The notes under the pieces: generated by a model
Seen by the model: the letters and a program-made list of their open reading frames with translations, nothing else
The model's database searches: none
Told to the model about the DNA's origin: nothing
In this document: one piece after another, positions 27,609 to 36,603 of the stretch
How positions within the stretch are numbered: position 1 is the first letter of the stretch
Layout of the letters: each line of letters begins with the position of its first letter
Assembly (NCBI RefSeq): GCF_049898325.1
Contig: NZ_JAFCXL010000012.1
Location: forward strand, 112,847 to 176,846
Direction: 5' to 3'
Source of the DNA: JAFCUW01 sp049898325
GTDB taxonomy: Bacteria; Pseudomonadota; Gammaproteobacteria; Burkholderiales; Burkholderiaceae_D
Length of the DNA: 64,000 nucleotides
Program-made: the position numbers and the translations under genes

Positions 27609-28620
27609 AGGTTTCTTCGATACCGGGGAACTCGCGCGTCTTGTTGTAGATCATGTTGACGTTGCTGCAGCCTTCGAGCTGGCGCAGCGATTCCTTGACG
27701 GCGTGCTGGGTCGTCGTTTCCGACTCCACCACGAGCACGATCTGGCCCATGTGGGTGGCCAGCACTTGTGCTTCCGACGTCAGCAGCAGCGGCGGCGAAT
27801 CGAAAATGACGATCCGGTCGGGGTAGCGGTTGGCGATCTCGTAGACGAAGGTCTTCATCGCCTGGCTGGCCAGCAGCTCCGTGGCGCGGGGCGTGCTGGT
27901 GCCGGCCGGCAACAAGCTGAGGGTGTCGACGTTGGTGCGCAGCATGACGTCGGCCAGGTCAATTTTATCGTCGAGCAAGATGTCCATCAGCCCCCGCTGG
28001 GCCGGCAGGCCCAGGGTGCGCAGCACGGAAGGGCGGGCGACGTCGGCATCGATGAGCAACACCGTGTGGTCGAGCTCCATGGCGATACTCATGGCCAGGT
28101 TGATGGCGCAATAGGTTTTACCTTCGCCCGGCACGGAGCTGGTGATCATGATCAGGTTGCCTGGTGGCTGGCCAATCGCCGGCTCGGCGAATGCGCGCTT
28201 GATCAGCGGGCGCTTGATGATACGGAAGTCTTCCACCAGCAGGGTGCGCCCGCCGGCGGCGGTGACCATGCCCATCTCGCGCATGCGGTTCAGGTCCAGT
28301 TCAACCTTGCGGGTGCCCTGCTTGCGCGGCCTGGCGGCGGGCGCTTCGGCCAGCGCGGGCTGGGCCGGCTGGACCGGCTGGACCGGGGCGGGCGCCACGA
28401 TGGCGGCCGGCTCGGGCGGCGCCGGCGCGATCACGGGCGCGGCCACGACGACTGGCGTGATCACGGTGGCGATGCTGGGCTCGGCGGTGGCCGCCGTCGG
28501 CACGCTGTCGGTGTCGATGATGACGGGGACGTCGGCCGCGAGCGTCGCGGCAGGCTGGGAGGCGGCCAGCGCCTCCTTCTTTTGGTCGATGCGGCGCGCC
28601 GCTTTTTCGATAATGCTCAC
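27589..28620 (-). CDS. XrtA-associated tyrosine autokinase (BY-kinase, CpsD-like)
   Basis: 343 aa cytoplasmic bacterial tyrosine kinase of the pepcterm_TyrKin type (TIGR03018). The first 105 residues are low-complexity Ala/Pro/Val. The kinase domain has Walker A VPGEGKTYCAINLA (near 172), Walker A' LLIDADVARPSV and Walker B VIFDSPPLLL. The C-terminus YDYHYG is a short tyrosine cluster that can be autophosphorylated. It partners with the chain-length determinant upstream to control EPS polymerisation and export. Confidence 0.9.
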   Translation of the reverse strand: MSIIEKAARRIDQKKEALAASQPAATLAADVPVIIDTDSVPTAATAEPSIATVITPVVVAAPVIAPAPPEPAAIVAPAPVQPVQPAQPALAEAPAARPRKQGTRKVELDLNRMREMGMVTAAGGRTLLVEDFRIIKRPLIKRAFAEPAIGQPPGNLIMITSSVPGEGKTYCAINLAMSIAMELDHTVLLIDADVARPSVLRTLGLPAQRGLMDILLDDKIDLADVMLRTNVDTLSLLPAGTSTPRATELLASQAMKTFVYEIANRYPDRIVIFDSPPLLLTSEAQVLATHMGQIVLVVESETTTQHAVKESLRQLEGCSNVNMIYNKTREFPGIEETYDYHYG

Positions 28621-28642
28621 ATTAGCTCCCGTGTGCGTCCGC

Positions 28643-30181
28643 TTACAGCGAAGGTCGAATCAGAATGGCGGCCATGACGGCGCCGTAGGCCCCGAACAGG
28701 CCAAAGACGGCCGCGCTCATGGCGTACAGGCGGCCGCGCCGTTTTACTTTTTGCTCGATGGTCCAGTTCATGCCGATGCTGCCCAGGATGGGAATGCCGG
28801 TGACGTCGCGCAGCGATGCCTGGCTGAGGAAGGTCGGACGGATCTGGCTGAGCAGCAAGGCCGTGGCCAGGCCGGCGATCAGGGCGCCGGCAAACACCAG
28901 CGAGAACAGGCGTGGACGGTGCGGTCCGGCCGGGGTCAGCGGCACGGTGGGCGGATCGATCACGCGGAACGTCAGCATGTCGGTGGCCGAACTCAGGTCG
29001 CCTGACAGCTTGGCCGTCTCGCGGCGCTCGAGCAGTTTCTGGTAGTTGCTCTGGTTGACCTGGTAGTCGCGGTTGAGCTGCGCCATCTGCGCTTCCACTT
29101 CCGGCGCCGCCACGCCGGCGATGCGGGTGCGTTCGAGACGGCCCGCATATTCTTCGACGCGGGCGCGCAGCGAGGCCACGCGCGCTTCGGCGGCCGACAG
29201 CGACACGTTCATCTGCTGCAGCATCGGGCTGTAACTGGCGCCCGGGTCGTTGGTGGCCTTGCGCGGCTTCTTCGCCTCTTCGCGGCGCTGGCTTTCCAGT
29301 TGCGCCAGCAAGCGCTTGCCGGCGACGATGTCAGGGTGCGCCTCGGTGTACTGCATGCGCAGGGTATCGAGCTGCTTGTTCAGGCCGGTGATGCGGGCGA
29401 TCAGTTCCGGATCGACCTCGCCCACGTCGCCTGGCGGGGTGCCCGGACGCGGTTCGTCGCCGGCGATCTGGCGCTTGATGGCGTTGCGGGCCTGCTCGGC
29501 TTCGCGCAGTTCCAGGCGCGCCTGGTTGAGCTGGTCGGACAGGTCGGTGATCTTGCCGCTGAAGTCGCCGCCGGATTTCGGCAACAGGCCCATGTTGCGG
29601 ATCTTGAAGTCCTTCAGCGCCGATTCGGCCGCCGCCAGCTTCTGCTCGTAGCTCTTGATCTGGTCTTCGATGAACTGGATGGCCTTCTCGGAATCCTGCT
29701 TTTTGCCGCCAAAGCTGCCTTCGACGAAAATCGTCAGCAGCGACTGCACCACGTCCTTGCCCAGCTTGGGGTTGGGGTTGTTGTAGGTGATCGTGTAGAT
29801 GTCGTCGCGTTCGGTGCCGAGGATCTTGATTTTCTCAATCAGATCGTCGACCAGCTTTTCGTGGTCCTTGGCGTTGGTGGTCTTGACGTCAAGATCGACC
29901 ATGCGCATGACGCGTTCGACGTTCGGCCGGCTGATCAGGGTGCGCCGCATGAACACCACCTGCTGGTCCAGGTTGGGCATCGAGGTCATGCCCGACAGTA
30001 ATGGTTTCAAGATGCTCTGGGTGTCGACGTACACCCGGGCAGAAGCTTGATAGTCATTGGGCAACTTGTAGACCACGGCCCAGCCGATGATCGCCACCAC
30101 CCAGGAAATGATCACGGCGTACCAGCGGTATTTGCCGATCGCCTTGAGGAACGCTAATACTACGGCTGTCAGTTCTGCCAT
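28643..30181 (-). CDS. XrtA system polysaccharide chain-length determinant (Wzz-like)
   Basis: 512 aa, pepcterm_ChnLen type (TIGR03007). Two membrane segments bracket a long periplasmic part: residues about 17-38 (AVIISWVVAIIGWAVVY) and about 425-445 plus a last hydrophobic segment near 485-505. The periplasmic region is rich in heptads (about 170-330), forming the coiled coil of co-polymerases. PPTVPLTPAGPHRP precedes the C-terminal membrane part, the usual proline-rich motif. It is the first gene of the leftward XrtA operon and works with the tyrosine kinase. Confidence 0.92.
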   Translation of the reverse strand: MAELTAVVLAFLKAIGKYRWYAVIISWVVAIIGWAVVYKLPNDYQASARVYVDTQSILKPLLSGMTSMPNLDQQVVFMRRTLISRPNVERVMRMVDLDVKTTNAKDHEKLVDDLIEKIKILGTERDDIYTITYNNPNPKLGKDVVQSLLTIFVEGSFGGKKQDSEKAIQFIEDQIKSYEQKLAAAESALKDFKIRNMGLLPKSGGDFSGKITDLSDQLNQARLELREAEQARNAIKRQIAGDEPRPGTPPGDVGEVDPELIARITGLNKQLDTLRMQYTEAHPDIVAGKRLLAQLESQRREEAKKPRKATNDPGASYSPMLQQMNVSLSAAEARVASLRARVEEYAGRLERTRIAGVAAPEVEAQMAQLNRDYQVNQSNYQKLLERRETAKLSGDLSSATDMLTFRVIDPPTVPLTPAGPHRPRLFSLVFAGALIAGLATALLLSQIRPTFLSQASLRDVTGIPILGSIGMNWTIEQKVKRRGRLYAMSAAVFGLFGAYGAVMAAILIRPSL

Positions 30182-30746
30182 CTCGTCAATCTCGCCATCA
30201 GGGTGGTGCTAGGGGTTAAATGTGCGCATGTATACAGGGCACACACGCAGGGGGATTCACCGTATCATCGCTTGTACTGAGAGCAATTGCAATTGCGTAA
30301 TGGAAAAACTGCGCTGTGGGTGCAAGAAAAACCACGGCTTGCAAGAGGATAAGGCAAGACTTCGTTTGTTCATCGTCAATGCTTATTGAAATTGCGTCAG
30401 CGGAGGGAGCAAGATGAGGAGATTCGGGCTGAGCCACATTGTATTGTTGGCCCGTGTAAAACGCCAGAAATAATGCAATTAACACAAAGTGTGTCCAAGG
30501 TGGTATTGATAGGTGAAATCAGGCATAAAGTTATGATACTAAAATAAAAGTTTAATCGCTATTTCCGTATCATTTATGCATCACGCTCTCGCCATCACCG
30601 TGCTGTCGTCGTGCCGCGAGGGGCGACAGCGCCGTCGTCGGCGCTGGCCGGCACCCCCCAGTCCGACGAGTTTATCTGGTATCTTAAGAAACCCCTGTTC
30701 CATAGAGATAATTCTTGATTATGAACAACAACATCGCGGCGCTTCC
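30182..30746. promoter_or_regulatory. Divergent intergenic region upstream of the XrtA operon
   Basis: 565 bases without a convincing gene, between the leftward EPS operon and the rightward protease gene. Positions 30460-30580 are AT-rich. It must carry the promoters of both units, but no sigma-54 site or clean sigma-70 pair was recognised. Confidence 0.5.
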
Positions 30747-31532
30747 ATGCCAGTAATCCGCGCCCTGCACCGTTGTGCGCGCGCCACTATATTGCTCGGC
30801 GGCGCCGTCTGCTTGAGCAGCGCGCTGGCCGCCAGCGGCGAATTGCCGCGCACCGTCGCCGCCGTCAAACCGTCGATCGTCGGCGTCGGCACCTACCTGA
30901 AAACCCGCAGTCCCGCCGTCACCTTTAACGGCACCGGCTTCGTGGTCGACGACGGCCTGTCCGTGATCACCAATGCGCACGTGGTGCCGGCCATTCTCGA
31001 CAGCGAAAAGCGCGAGGTGCTGGGGGTGGTGATCGCGCGCGGGGGCGAGACGGAGTTTCGCGAAGCGAGCGTGGTGACCATCGACAAGGCGCACGACCTG
31101 GCCTTGCTGCGCCTGACGGGCGCGCCGCTGCCGGCGCTGGCGCTGGGCCAGGACGGTGACGCCCAGGAGGGCATGGATCTGGCGTTTACGGGGTTTCCGC
31201 TGGGTATGGTGTTGGGTCTGCACCACGCCACCCACCGCGCCACGCTGGCGGCAATCACGCCCATCGTGCTGCCTTCGCTCAGTTCCCGCACCCTCGATGC
31301 GCGCATGATTGCCCAGTTGCAGCGGGCGCCCATGCAGATCTACCAGCTCGATGGCACCGCCTACCCGGGCAACAGCGGCAGCCCCGTGTACGACCCCGCC
31401 ACCGGCAAGGTCATCGCGGTGATCAACATGACCATGATCAAGGGTTTGAAGGAGACGGCCATCACCAGTCCCAGCGGCATTTCGTATGCGATCCCGGTGC
31501 GCCATGTTCGTGATTTGTTGCAACGAAAGTAG
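30747..31532 (+). CDS. Exported trypsin-like serine protease
   Basis: 261 aa from ATG 30747; the open frame continues upstream without homology. A signal peptide (ARATILLGGAVCLSSALAAS) is followed by an S1 chymotrypsin-fold domain with the full triad: His78 in TNAHVV, Asp117 in DKAHDLALL and Ser210 in GNSGSP. No PDZ domain follows, unlike DegP/DegQ. It sits divergently from the XrtA operon and just before the export lipoprotein gene. It could process matrix or PEP-CTERM proteins in the periplasm; this is inferred from location only. Confidence 0.85.
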   Translation: MPVIRALHRCARATILLGGAVCLSSALAASGELPRTVAAVKPSIVGVGTYLKTRSPAVTFNGTGFVVDDGLSVITNAHVVPAILDSEKREVLGVVIARGGETEFREASVVTIDKAHDLALLRLTGAPLPALALGQDGDAQEGMDLAFTGFPLGMVLGLHHATHRATLAAITPIVLPSLSSRTLDARMIAQLQRAPMQIYQLDGTAYPGNSGSPVYDPATGKVIAVINMTMIKGLKETAITSPSGISYAIPVRHVRDLLQRK

Positions 31533-31719
31533 GTATCAAGAAAATATTTCTGTGGCGAGCGTGCATCGGTGGCAAGCTTGATGGGGTAAAATACAGCAGC
31601 CTAAAAAATATTTAAATTACAATTATTGCGCGCCCTCACAGGTGCTTTTTGTGAACCATTGCTGCCTTTGTGGCCGCGCAACGCGCGCCGCCGCCTGTTT
31701 ATCTAGGGATCTCGACGTG

Positions 31720-32349
31720 ATGACAATTACTATGAAAAGTTTGAAATGGGTCGCTACGGCGGCCGCGCTGCTGGGCGCCGTGGTGCTCGGCGGTTGTACC
31801 ACCAGCCGTCCCCTGGCCTCGCCGGCCAGCGTCGCCGTGGTGCCGCACGACTATCTGATCGGCCCAGGCGACAGCGTGTCGATCAATGTCTGGCGCAATC
31901 CTGAAGTGTCGATGACGGTGCCGGTGCGCCCCGACGGCAAGATCACCACGCCCCTGGTCGAGGACCTCGAAGCGTCCGGCAAGACCGCCACCCAGCTGGC
32001 GCGCGACATTGAACAATCGCTGTCGAAGTTTATCCAGCAGCCCGTCGTCACCGTCATCGTCACCGGCTTTGTCGGCACCTACGGCGAGCAGATCCGCGTG
32101 ATCGGCCAGGCCGCCAAGCCACAGGCGCTGCCGTACCGCCGCGACATGTCGCTGATGGATGTATTGATCGCCGTCGGTGGCGTCACCGAATTCGCTTCCG
32201 GCAACAAGGCCAGCATCTTGCGTTCGGTCAACGGCAAGCCGCAGCGCCTGAACGTGCGCTTGAACGATCTGATCAAGGACGGTGACATTTCCGCCAATGT
32301 GCCGATGCGTCCGGGCGATGTGCTGGTGATCCCGGAAAGCTTCTTCTGA
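31720..32349 (+). CDS. XrtA system polysaccharide export lipoprotein (Wza-like)
   Basis: 209 aa from ATG 31720; ATG 31732 is an alternative. The lipoprotein signal ends VVLGGC. The polysaccharide export (PES) domain starts DYLIGPGDSVSINVWRNPE, followed by SLBB-like IRVIGQAAKPQALPYRRDM and DVLIAVGGVTEFASGNKA. It matches the pepcterm_export type (TIGR03027). It would form the outer-membrane/periplasmic channel with the Wzz-like protein at 28643, although it is transcribed on the opposite strand. A stem-loop follows the stop. Confidence 0.92.
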   Translation: MTITMKSLKWVATAAALLGAVVLGGCTTSRPLASPASVAVVPHDYLIGPGDSVSINVWRNPEVSMTVPVRPDGKITTPLVEDLEASGKTATQLARDIEQSLSKFIQQPVVTVIVTGFVGTYGEQIRVIGQAAKPQALPYRRDMSLMDVLIAVGGVTEFASGNKASILRSVNGKPQRLNVRLNDLIKDGDISANVPMRPGDVLVIPESFF

Positions 32350-32366
32350 TTGTCGAATTCTTTTAC

Positions 32367-32394
32367 ACCAAGCAATCTCCGGATTGCTTTGGTC
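32367..32394 (+). terminator. Possible terminator after the export lipoprotein gene
   Basis: GCAATC and GATTGC pair around a TCCG loop, extended by flanking CCAA/TTGG with a bulge. Only a short T-poor tail follows, so it may be weak. Confidence 0.4.
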
Positions 32395-32511
32395 GAATTA
32401 AGTAATTGAATTTAAACAAGAAATTCCAGTGGCGATGGCTGGAATGGATTTTGCCTCCCATCTGTTGATGGAAGTATATTCGCATGACGGTGTCAGACTG
32501 AAGGAAAGAAC

Positions 32512-33150
32512 GTGTCTAAAGAACAAATCAATAGCGATCGCGCCGACCCAGGCGCTCCGGGCCCATCCACGCAAGCACTGTCGGCGGCAGGCAATGCACG
32601 GCGCCGCTTCACCCGCCGCGCCGGGGCAGGCTCCGCCGGTGTACTGATGACCCTGGCCAGCGCGCCAGGCATGGCAACGGACGCGCTCAACTGCATGGCG
32701 CCGTCGCGCCAACTGTCGCAGACGATCAACAATAGTGCGCGCCCGAATACGGGATTGGCGTGCAGCGGCGTGGGCCCGCTGTCCTGGGCGAAGACGTATT
32801 CGCCGTGCGTGCCGCGCTCCGCGCGCGATGACGTCAGGCTGCGCGACGTGTTGCCTTGTGGCACAAGCACCGACGGCGCTTATTTTCTCAAGGATATTGT
32901 GTGCAATGGCGTCAATACCACCACCGGCGTGGTCTCGGCGCTCGACGACAAGGGCGAATTTGGCCGGGCGCTGGTGGTTGCCTACCTGAACGTGTCGTCC
33001 GGAAAAATCAGTTTCTTGACGCAGGAATCACTCGTCTCGATGTACGTCGACATGACGACGACGATGCGCTACCGGGTCGATGCCACCACCTCCTGGGATA
33101 TGGTGACCTTGACCAAGTATCTGAAGCAAACCTATCGAGCGGGATCGTGA
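32512..33150 (+). CDS. Tat-like exported protein of unknown function, first gene of the PqqD/HprK-type operon
   Basis: 212 aa from GTG 32512 with AAGGAA upstream. Residues 29-55 read ARRRFTRRAGAGSAG then a mildly hydrophobic stretch ending PGMA, resembling a twin-arginine signal. The mature part has five cysteines spread over residues 61-130 (NCM, ACS, PCV, PCG, VCN) and no family I can name. It stands 21 bases before the PqqD-like gene, so it is co-transcribed with it. It may be the protein or precursor acted on by the downstream RRE-like protein, kinase and nucleotidyltransferase; this is inference from order only. Confidence 0.75.
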   Translation: MSKEQINSDRADPGAPGPSTQALSAAGNARRRFTRRAGAGSAGVLMTLASAPGMATDALNCMAPSRQLSQTINNSARPNTGLACSGVGPLSWAKTYSPCVPRSARDDVRLRDVLPCGTSTDGAYFLKDIVCNGVNTTTGVVSALDDKGEFGRALVVAYLNVSSGKISFLTQESLVSMYVDMTTTMRYRVDATTSWDMVTLTKYLKQTYRAGS

Positions 33151-33171
33151 GCCTGTCCGCTCCAGTTTGAT

Positions 33172-33483
33172 TTGCCAGTTTCTTCTCCTTTCTCCGGCCC
33201 GCATCGCGGGTGGCGCTTGCGGCGCGGGCAACAGGTCCGGCACCGCCAGTGGGACGATGAGGTGCTGGTTTTCAATGATCTGTCCGGCGCGTCCCACCTG
33301 CTCGATGCCGATGGTTACGCGCTGCTGAACGTGTTGCAGGGTATGCCTGACGGCGCGTCCGTGGCGCACATCGCTGCCCAGTTGACGCTGCAGTTCGATG
33401 AGGACGAACCGATCGACATTGCCACGATCGAGCTCATGCTGGCGAACCTGTGGGCCTGTGAGCTGGTCGAGGCGATGCCGTGA
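33172..33483 (+). CDS. PqqD-like protein, HPr-rel-A system
   Basis: 103 aa from TTG 33172; the start lacks a good ribosome site. Small winged-helix PqqD fold: VLVFNDLSGASHLLDADGYALLNVL, then DGASVAHIAAQL and IATIELMLANLWACELVE. PqqD-type proteins are RiPP recognition elements that bind leader peptides. This subtype is known from a cluster with an HprK-related kinase (PqqD_rel_X, HPr-rel-A system, TIGR04353 type). Its stop overlaps the kinase start (GTGA). The bound peptide or protein is unknown. Confidence 0.82.
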   Translation: MPVSSPFSGPHRGWRLRRGQQVRHRQWDDEVLVFNDLSGASHLLDADGYALLNVLQGMPDGASVAHIAAQLTLQFDEDEPIDIATIELMLANLWACELVEAMP

Positions 33484-34406
33484 GCGGTGCCGCCACCGTC
33501 TCGAGCCTGTCGGCGCCGGCCCTGGCGGCGCGCCTGGCGGGCCCCGGACTGTATTTGCAAACGGGCCCGTTCATCAATCGGATCACCTCGACCGTGGCGC
33601 CGATCGCCGCCGGCATCGGCTCGATGTACGCCGACTATCGGCTGGCCGAGAACACCGATTTCGCCGATTTTCACCTGGGCTTCGACAATGCCGGTGGCGT
33701 GCGGCGCTGGTGGCGCCCGCAGGTGCACTTCAACCATGACGGCGCCGCGCCGTTTGCGCCATTGCCCGTCGATCAGGGCTACGCCATGTTCGAATGGATG
33801 CTCAACTGGTGTGTGTCCAGCCGCGCCCACGACTACCTGATGATCCACGCCGCCGTGCTGGAAAAGGATGGCTGCGCCTTGATCATGCCGGCGCCTTCCG
33901 GTTCCGGCAAGAGCACGCTGTGCGCCGCCCTGGCGCACCGGGGCTGGCGCCTGCTGTCTGACGAACTGGCCCTGATTCGCCTGCGCGATGGCCAGATCGT
34001 GCCGCTGCCCCGTCCCATCAGCCTGAAGAATGATTCGATCGCCATCATGCGCGCTTACCTGGGCGCTCCCGTGATCAGTCCGCCCGTTGGCTATACCGCC
34101 AAGGGCGTGGTGGCCCATCTGAAGCCGCCCGCCGACAGCGTGGCGCGGGCGGCGCAGACGGCGCGCCCGGCGTGGATCATTTTCCCCCAGTACGCCGCCG
34201 GCGAAGCTGCCGTACTGACGCCGATGGCGCGCGCGCGCGCCTTCATGCGCGTGGCCGACAATGCGTTTAATTTCAGCTTGCTGGGCGCGGACGGCTTCGA
34301 CGCACTGGGCGATGCCATCGATCGCAGCGACGTGTACACCTTCCGCTACGGTAGTCTCGACGAGGCCGTCGAGACGTTCTCGCGCCTGACGGCGCGCCAG
34401 TCGTGA
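33480..34406 (+). CDS. HprK-related kinase A
   Basis: 308 aa from GTG 33480. The HPr kinase/phosphorylase-like domain begins near 115 with MIHAAVLEKDGCALIMPAPSG and Walker A PAPSGSGKST at 137-146. The downstream LLSDELALIR is the Walker B-like segment with the acidic residues expected for HprK. The N-terminal 110 residues are specific to this subtype (HprK_rel_A, TIGR04352 type). HprK-like enzymes in lasso peptide clusters phosphorylate the peptide; here a Ser/Thr of an unknown partner is the likely acceptor. Overlaps of 4 bases on both sides show tight coupling. Confidence 0.88.
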   Translation: MSGAATVSSLSAPALAARLAGPGLYLQTGPFINRITSTVAPIAAGIGSMYADYRLAENTDFADFHLGFDNAGGVRRWWRPQVHFNHDGAAPFAPLPVDQGYAMFEWMLNWCVSSRAHDYLMIHAAVLEKDGCALIMPAPSGSGKSTLCAALAHRGWRLLSDELALIRLRDGQIVPLPRPISLKNDSIAIMRAYLGAPVISPPVGYTAKGVVAHLKPPADSVARAAQTARPAWIIFPQYAAGEAAVLTPMARARAFMRVADNAFNFSLLGADGFDALGDAIDRSDVYTFRYGSLDEAVETFSRLTARQS

Positions 34407-35509
34407 AGGCCGCTGCCCCATTGCCCTTGCTGGTGCGGGTGCTGCGTGCGCCGGCGGCGGTCGGCGCCTGTTCGCTGGCGGACTGGGACCTGATTTTGCG
34501 GCAGGCACTGAGTGCCAACCTCAGTGCGGGCCTGGAAGCGGCACTGGCCGGCGCTGGTCTGCTCGAGCAGGTGCCGGCGCCCGCGCGCCGCCACCTCGAC
34601 TGGGCGCGCCGCATGGCCGAACGGCATATGCGGGCGGTGCGCCAGGAGGTGGCCTGCCTGGCCGAGGCCCTCGATGCGCTGGCGCTACCCCTGATTCTGC
34701 TCAAAGGCGCCGCCTACGTGATGGCCGATGCGCCGGCCGCGCGGGGGCGACTGTTTTCCGACATCGATATCCTGGTGCCGGCCGCACGCATCGAGGCGGT
34801 GGAAAGTGCGCTGATGCTGCATGGCTGGGTCACTAGCAACGACGATGCCTACGACCAGCGGTATTACCGCGAGTGGATGCACGAGCTGCCGCCCATGCAC
34901 AATATCCGGCGCCAGACCATGCTCGACGTCCATCATGCGATCTTGCCGCCCACCGCGCGCGTCCATCCCGATTCGGCCCTGTTGCGTGCCGACGCCGTCG
35001 CCGTGCCGTGCGCCGTGAACGGCGCAGCGGTGCTTACGCTCAGTCCGGCCGACATGGTGCTGCACAGCGCCACCCACCTGTTCTTCGACGGCGAATTCGA
35101 TCACGGCCTGCGCGACATGGTCGATCTCGATCGCCTGCTGCGCCAGTTCGGCGCCGACCCCGCGTTCTGGGATGCGCTGTCGGCGCGCGCCGCCCGACTC
35201 GAACTGGCGCGCCCCCTGTTCTACGCCTTGCGCTACGCGCAGTGGCTGTTCGACACCCCGGTGCCGGCGGCCGTCATGGCCGAGGTCGACCGCCTGGCCC
35301 GCCCCGGCGCCCTGCTGCTGGCGCTGATGGATGCCATGTTCGAGCGCACCTTGCTGCCATCGCACGCCAGTTGCAGTGACGCGCTGACGGCGCCCGCACG
35401 TTTTTGCCTGTATTTGCGCGGCAACTGGCTGCGCATGCCGCCGCTGATGCTGGCACGCCACCTGTTTCACAAGGCGTTTCTTTCTCCCAAAACAACGCCG
35501 GCCCAGTGA
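34403..35509 (+). CDS. Nucleotidyltransferase family protein (NTP_transf_5 type)
   Basis: 368 aa from GTG 34403 (GTGA overlap). A helical N-terminus precedes ALALPLILLKGAAYV (Lys101-Gly102) and the metal site RLFSDIDILVP with Asp120 and Asp122. This is the PF14907-type uncharacterised nucleotidyltransferase found with HprK-like kinases and in some lasso peptide clusters. It may transfer a nucleotide, or further phosphates, to the product of the kinase. It is the last gene of the four-gene operon; 250 bases follow before the PEP-CTERM gene. Confidence 0.85.
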   Translation: MKAAAPLPLLVRVLRAPAAVGACSLADWDLILRQALSANLSAGLEAALAGAGLLEQVPAPARRHLDWARRMAERHMRAVRQEVACLAEALDALALPLILLKGAAYVMADAPAARGRLFSDIDILVPAARIEAVESALMLHGWVTSNDDAYDQRYYREWMHELPPMHNIRRQTMLDVHHAILPPTARVHPDSALLRADAVAVPCAVNGAAVLTLSPADMVLHSATHLFFDGEFDHGLRDMVDLDRLLRQFGADPAFWDALSARAARLELARPLFYALRYAQWLFDTPVPAAVMAEVDRLARPGALLLALMDAMFERTLLPSHASCSDALTAPARFCLYLRGNWLRMPPLMLARHLFHKAFLSPKTTPAQ

Positions 35510-35668
35510 TCGCCGGCCGGCCTTGTAGGGCAAGACGCCGGCGCTGAAATCTTTTCATTACCACAAGGAATTATTTTTTCTGACAATGTGTCGGATTTCT
35601 TTACACTCACCTCGCGCAGCATCCCCGAAAGTATCGTAAGTAACTGATTTTAAAGGTATTGATTAAGC

Positions 35669-35684
35669 TGGCACGGTACATGCT
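35669..35684 (+). promoter_or_regulatory. Sigma-54 (RpoN) promoter upstream of the PEP-CTERM gene
   Basis: TGGCACGGTACATGCT matches the -24/-12 consensus TGGCACGNNNNTTGCW at all but one base, with GG and GC ten bases apart. It lies 75 bases before the PEP-CTERM start codon. RpoN with the PrsK/PrsR two-component system is known to control PEP-CTERM genes in exosortase A bacteria. PrsK/PrsR are not in this window. Confidence 0.8.
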
Positions 35685-35758
35685 TATACAGTGGCAGACC
35701 GTCCTTCTCGGTTGAGGGCAAGACAGAATATCTAACGCACAATATCAGGAGCACTACC

Positions 35759-36568
35759 ATGGCTTTTAACTTCAAAAACAAAATCATCGCCGCCGCAGCT
35801 GTTCTGGCAATGGGCGCCGCCTCGTTCGCACAAGCTGCTCCGACCTTCACCGTCGACGCCGCTTCGGTCAATCTTGCTGGCGCCGCAATGGGTAACGGTG
35901 GCGTGTTCGAGGCACAATCGATCCTGGCCGGTTCGTCGGAACTGCTGCACCGCAGCATGATCGACGGCAAGCTGACCGACACCGGCAGCGGCTACATCAA
36001 GTACAGCACCTTCAAATTCGCCGATACCGTCACGGGCGAAGCAGAAGATTACGCGATCACCGGTTTCAACCTGTACGTGAAATTTGACCTGGTCGACCTC
36101 GTCGGCGCCGGCCCTGGCGGCTCGAACCTGCTGACCGCACTGAACTTCACCATGTACGCCGACCCGGACAACAACACCAAATTCTTCACCGCTGGCCGCA
36201 ATACCGACGGTTCCGGCCGCGAAGCGAGCGTCGCATTTACCGACAACGACTACGCGCTGGCAACCGGCGTCTTGATCGACGGTACCGCGACCATCACCCC
36301 ACAGTTTGGCGCCGCACTGAACGCCAACACCACGTTCGAGCTGACCGCAGCTGGCAAGCTGTTCTTCATTGAGCCAAAGCCATTCTTCACCCTGTCGTAT
36401 AACGGCTTTAACAACCCGACTGGCGCTGCCGTTTTCAACATCGACAACACCTTGTCGATCAACGCTGGCGGCACCACGGAATTCGCCGTTCCTGAGCCAA
36501 CCTCGATCGCTCTGCTGGGCCTGGGCTTGCTCGCTGTCGGCGTTACCGCCCGTCGTCGCAAGTCGTAA
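35759..36568 (+). CDS. PEP-CTERM sorting domain protein, PepA (flocculation)-like
   Basis: 269 aa secreted protein. A signal peptide ends at about residue 26 (FAQA). The C-terminal PEP-CTERM signal has VPEP at 244-247, a hydrophobic stretch and a terminal ARRRKS, the exosortase recognition tripartite motif. The central region and LFFIEPKPFF before the tail recall the flocculation-associated protein PepA of Zoogloea-type bacteria, but this is motif memory only. It is exported, cleaved by XrtA and retained in the envelope or matrix. It is monocistronic: sigma-54 promoter before, strong terminator after. Confidence 0.85.
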   Translation: MAFNFKNKIIAAAAVLAMGAASFAQAAPTFTVDAASVNLAGAAMGNGGVFEAQSILAGSSELLHRSMIDGKLTDTGSGYIKYSTFKFADTVTGEAEDYAITGFNLYVKFDLVDLVGAGPGGSNLLTALNFTMYADPDNNTKFFTAGRNTDGSGREASVAFTDNDYALATGVLIDGTATITPQFGAALNANTTFELTAAGKLFFIEPKPFFTLSYNGFNNPTGAAVFNIDNTLSINAGGTTEFAVPEPTSIALLGLGLLAVGVTARRRKS

Positions 36569-36603
36569 TAGCATGCCAGCGGCGCCGTCCGGCGCCGCTG
36601 CGG

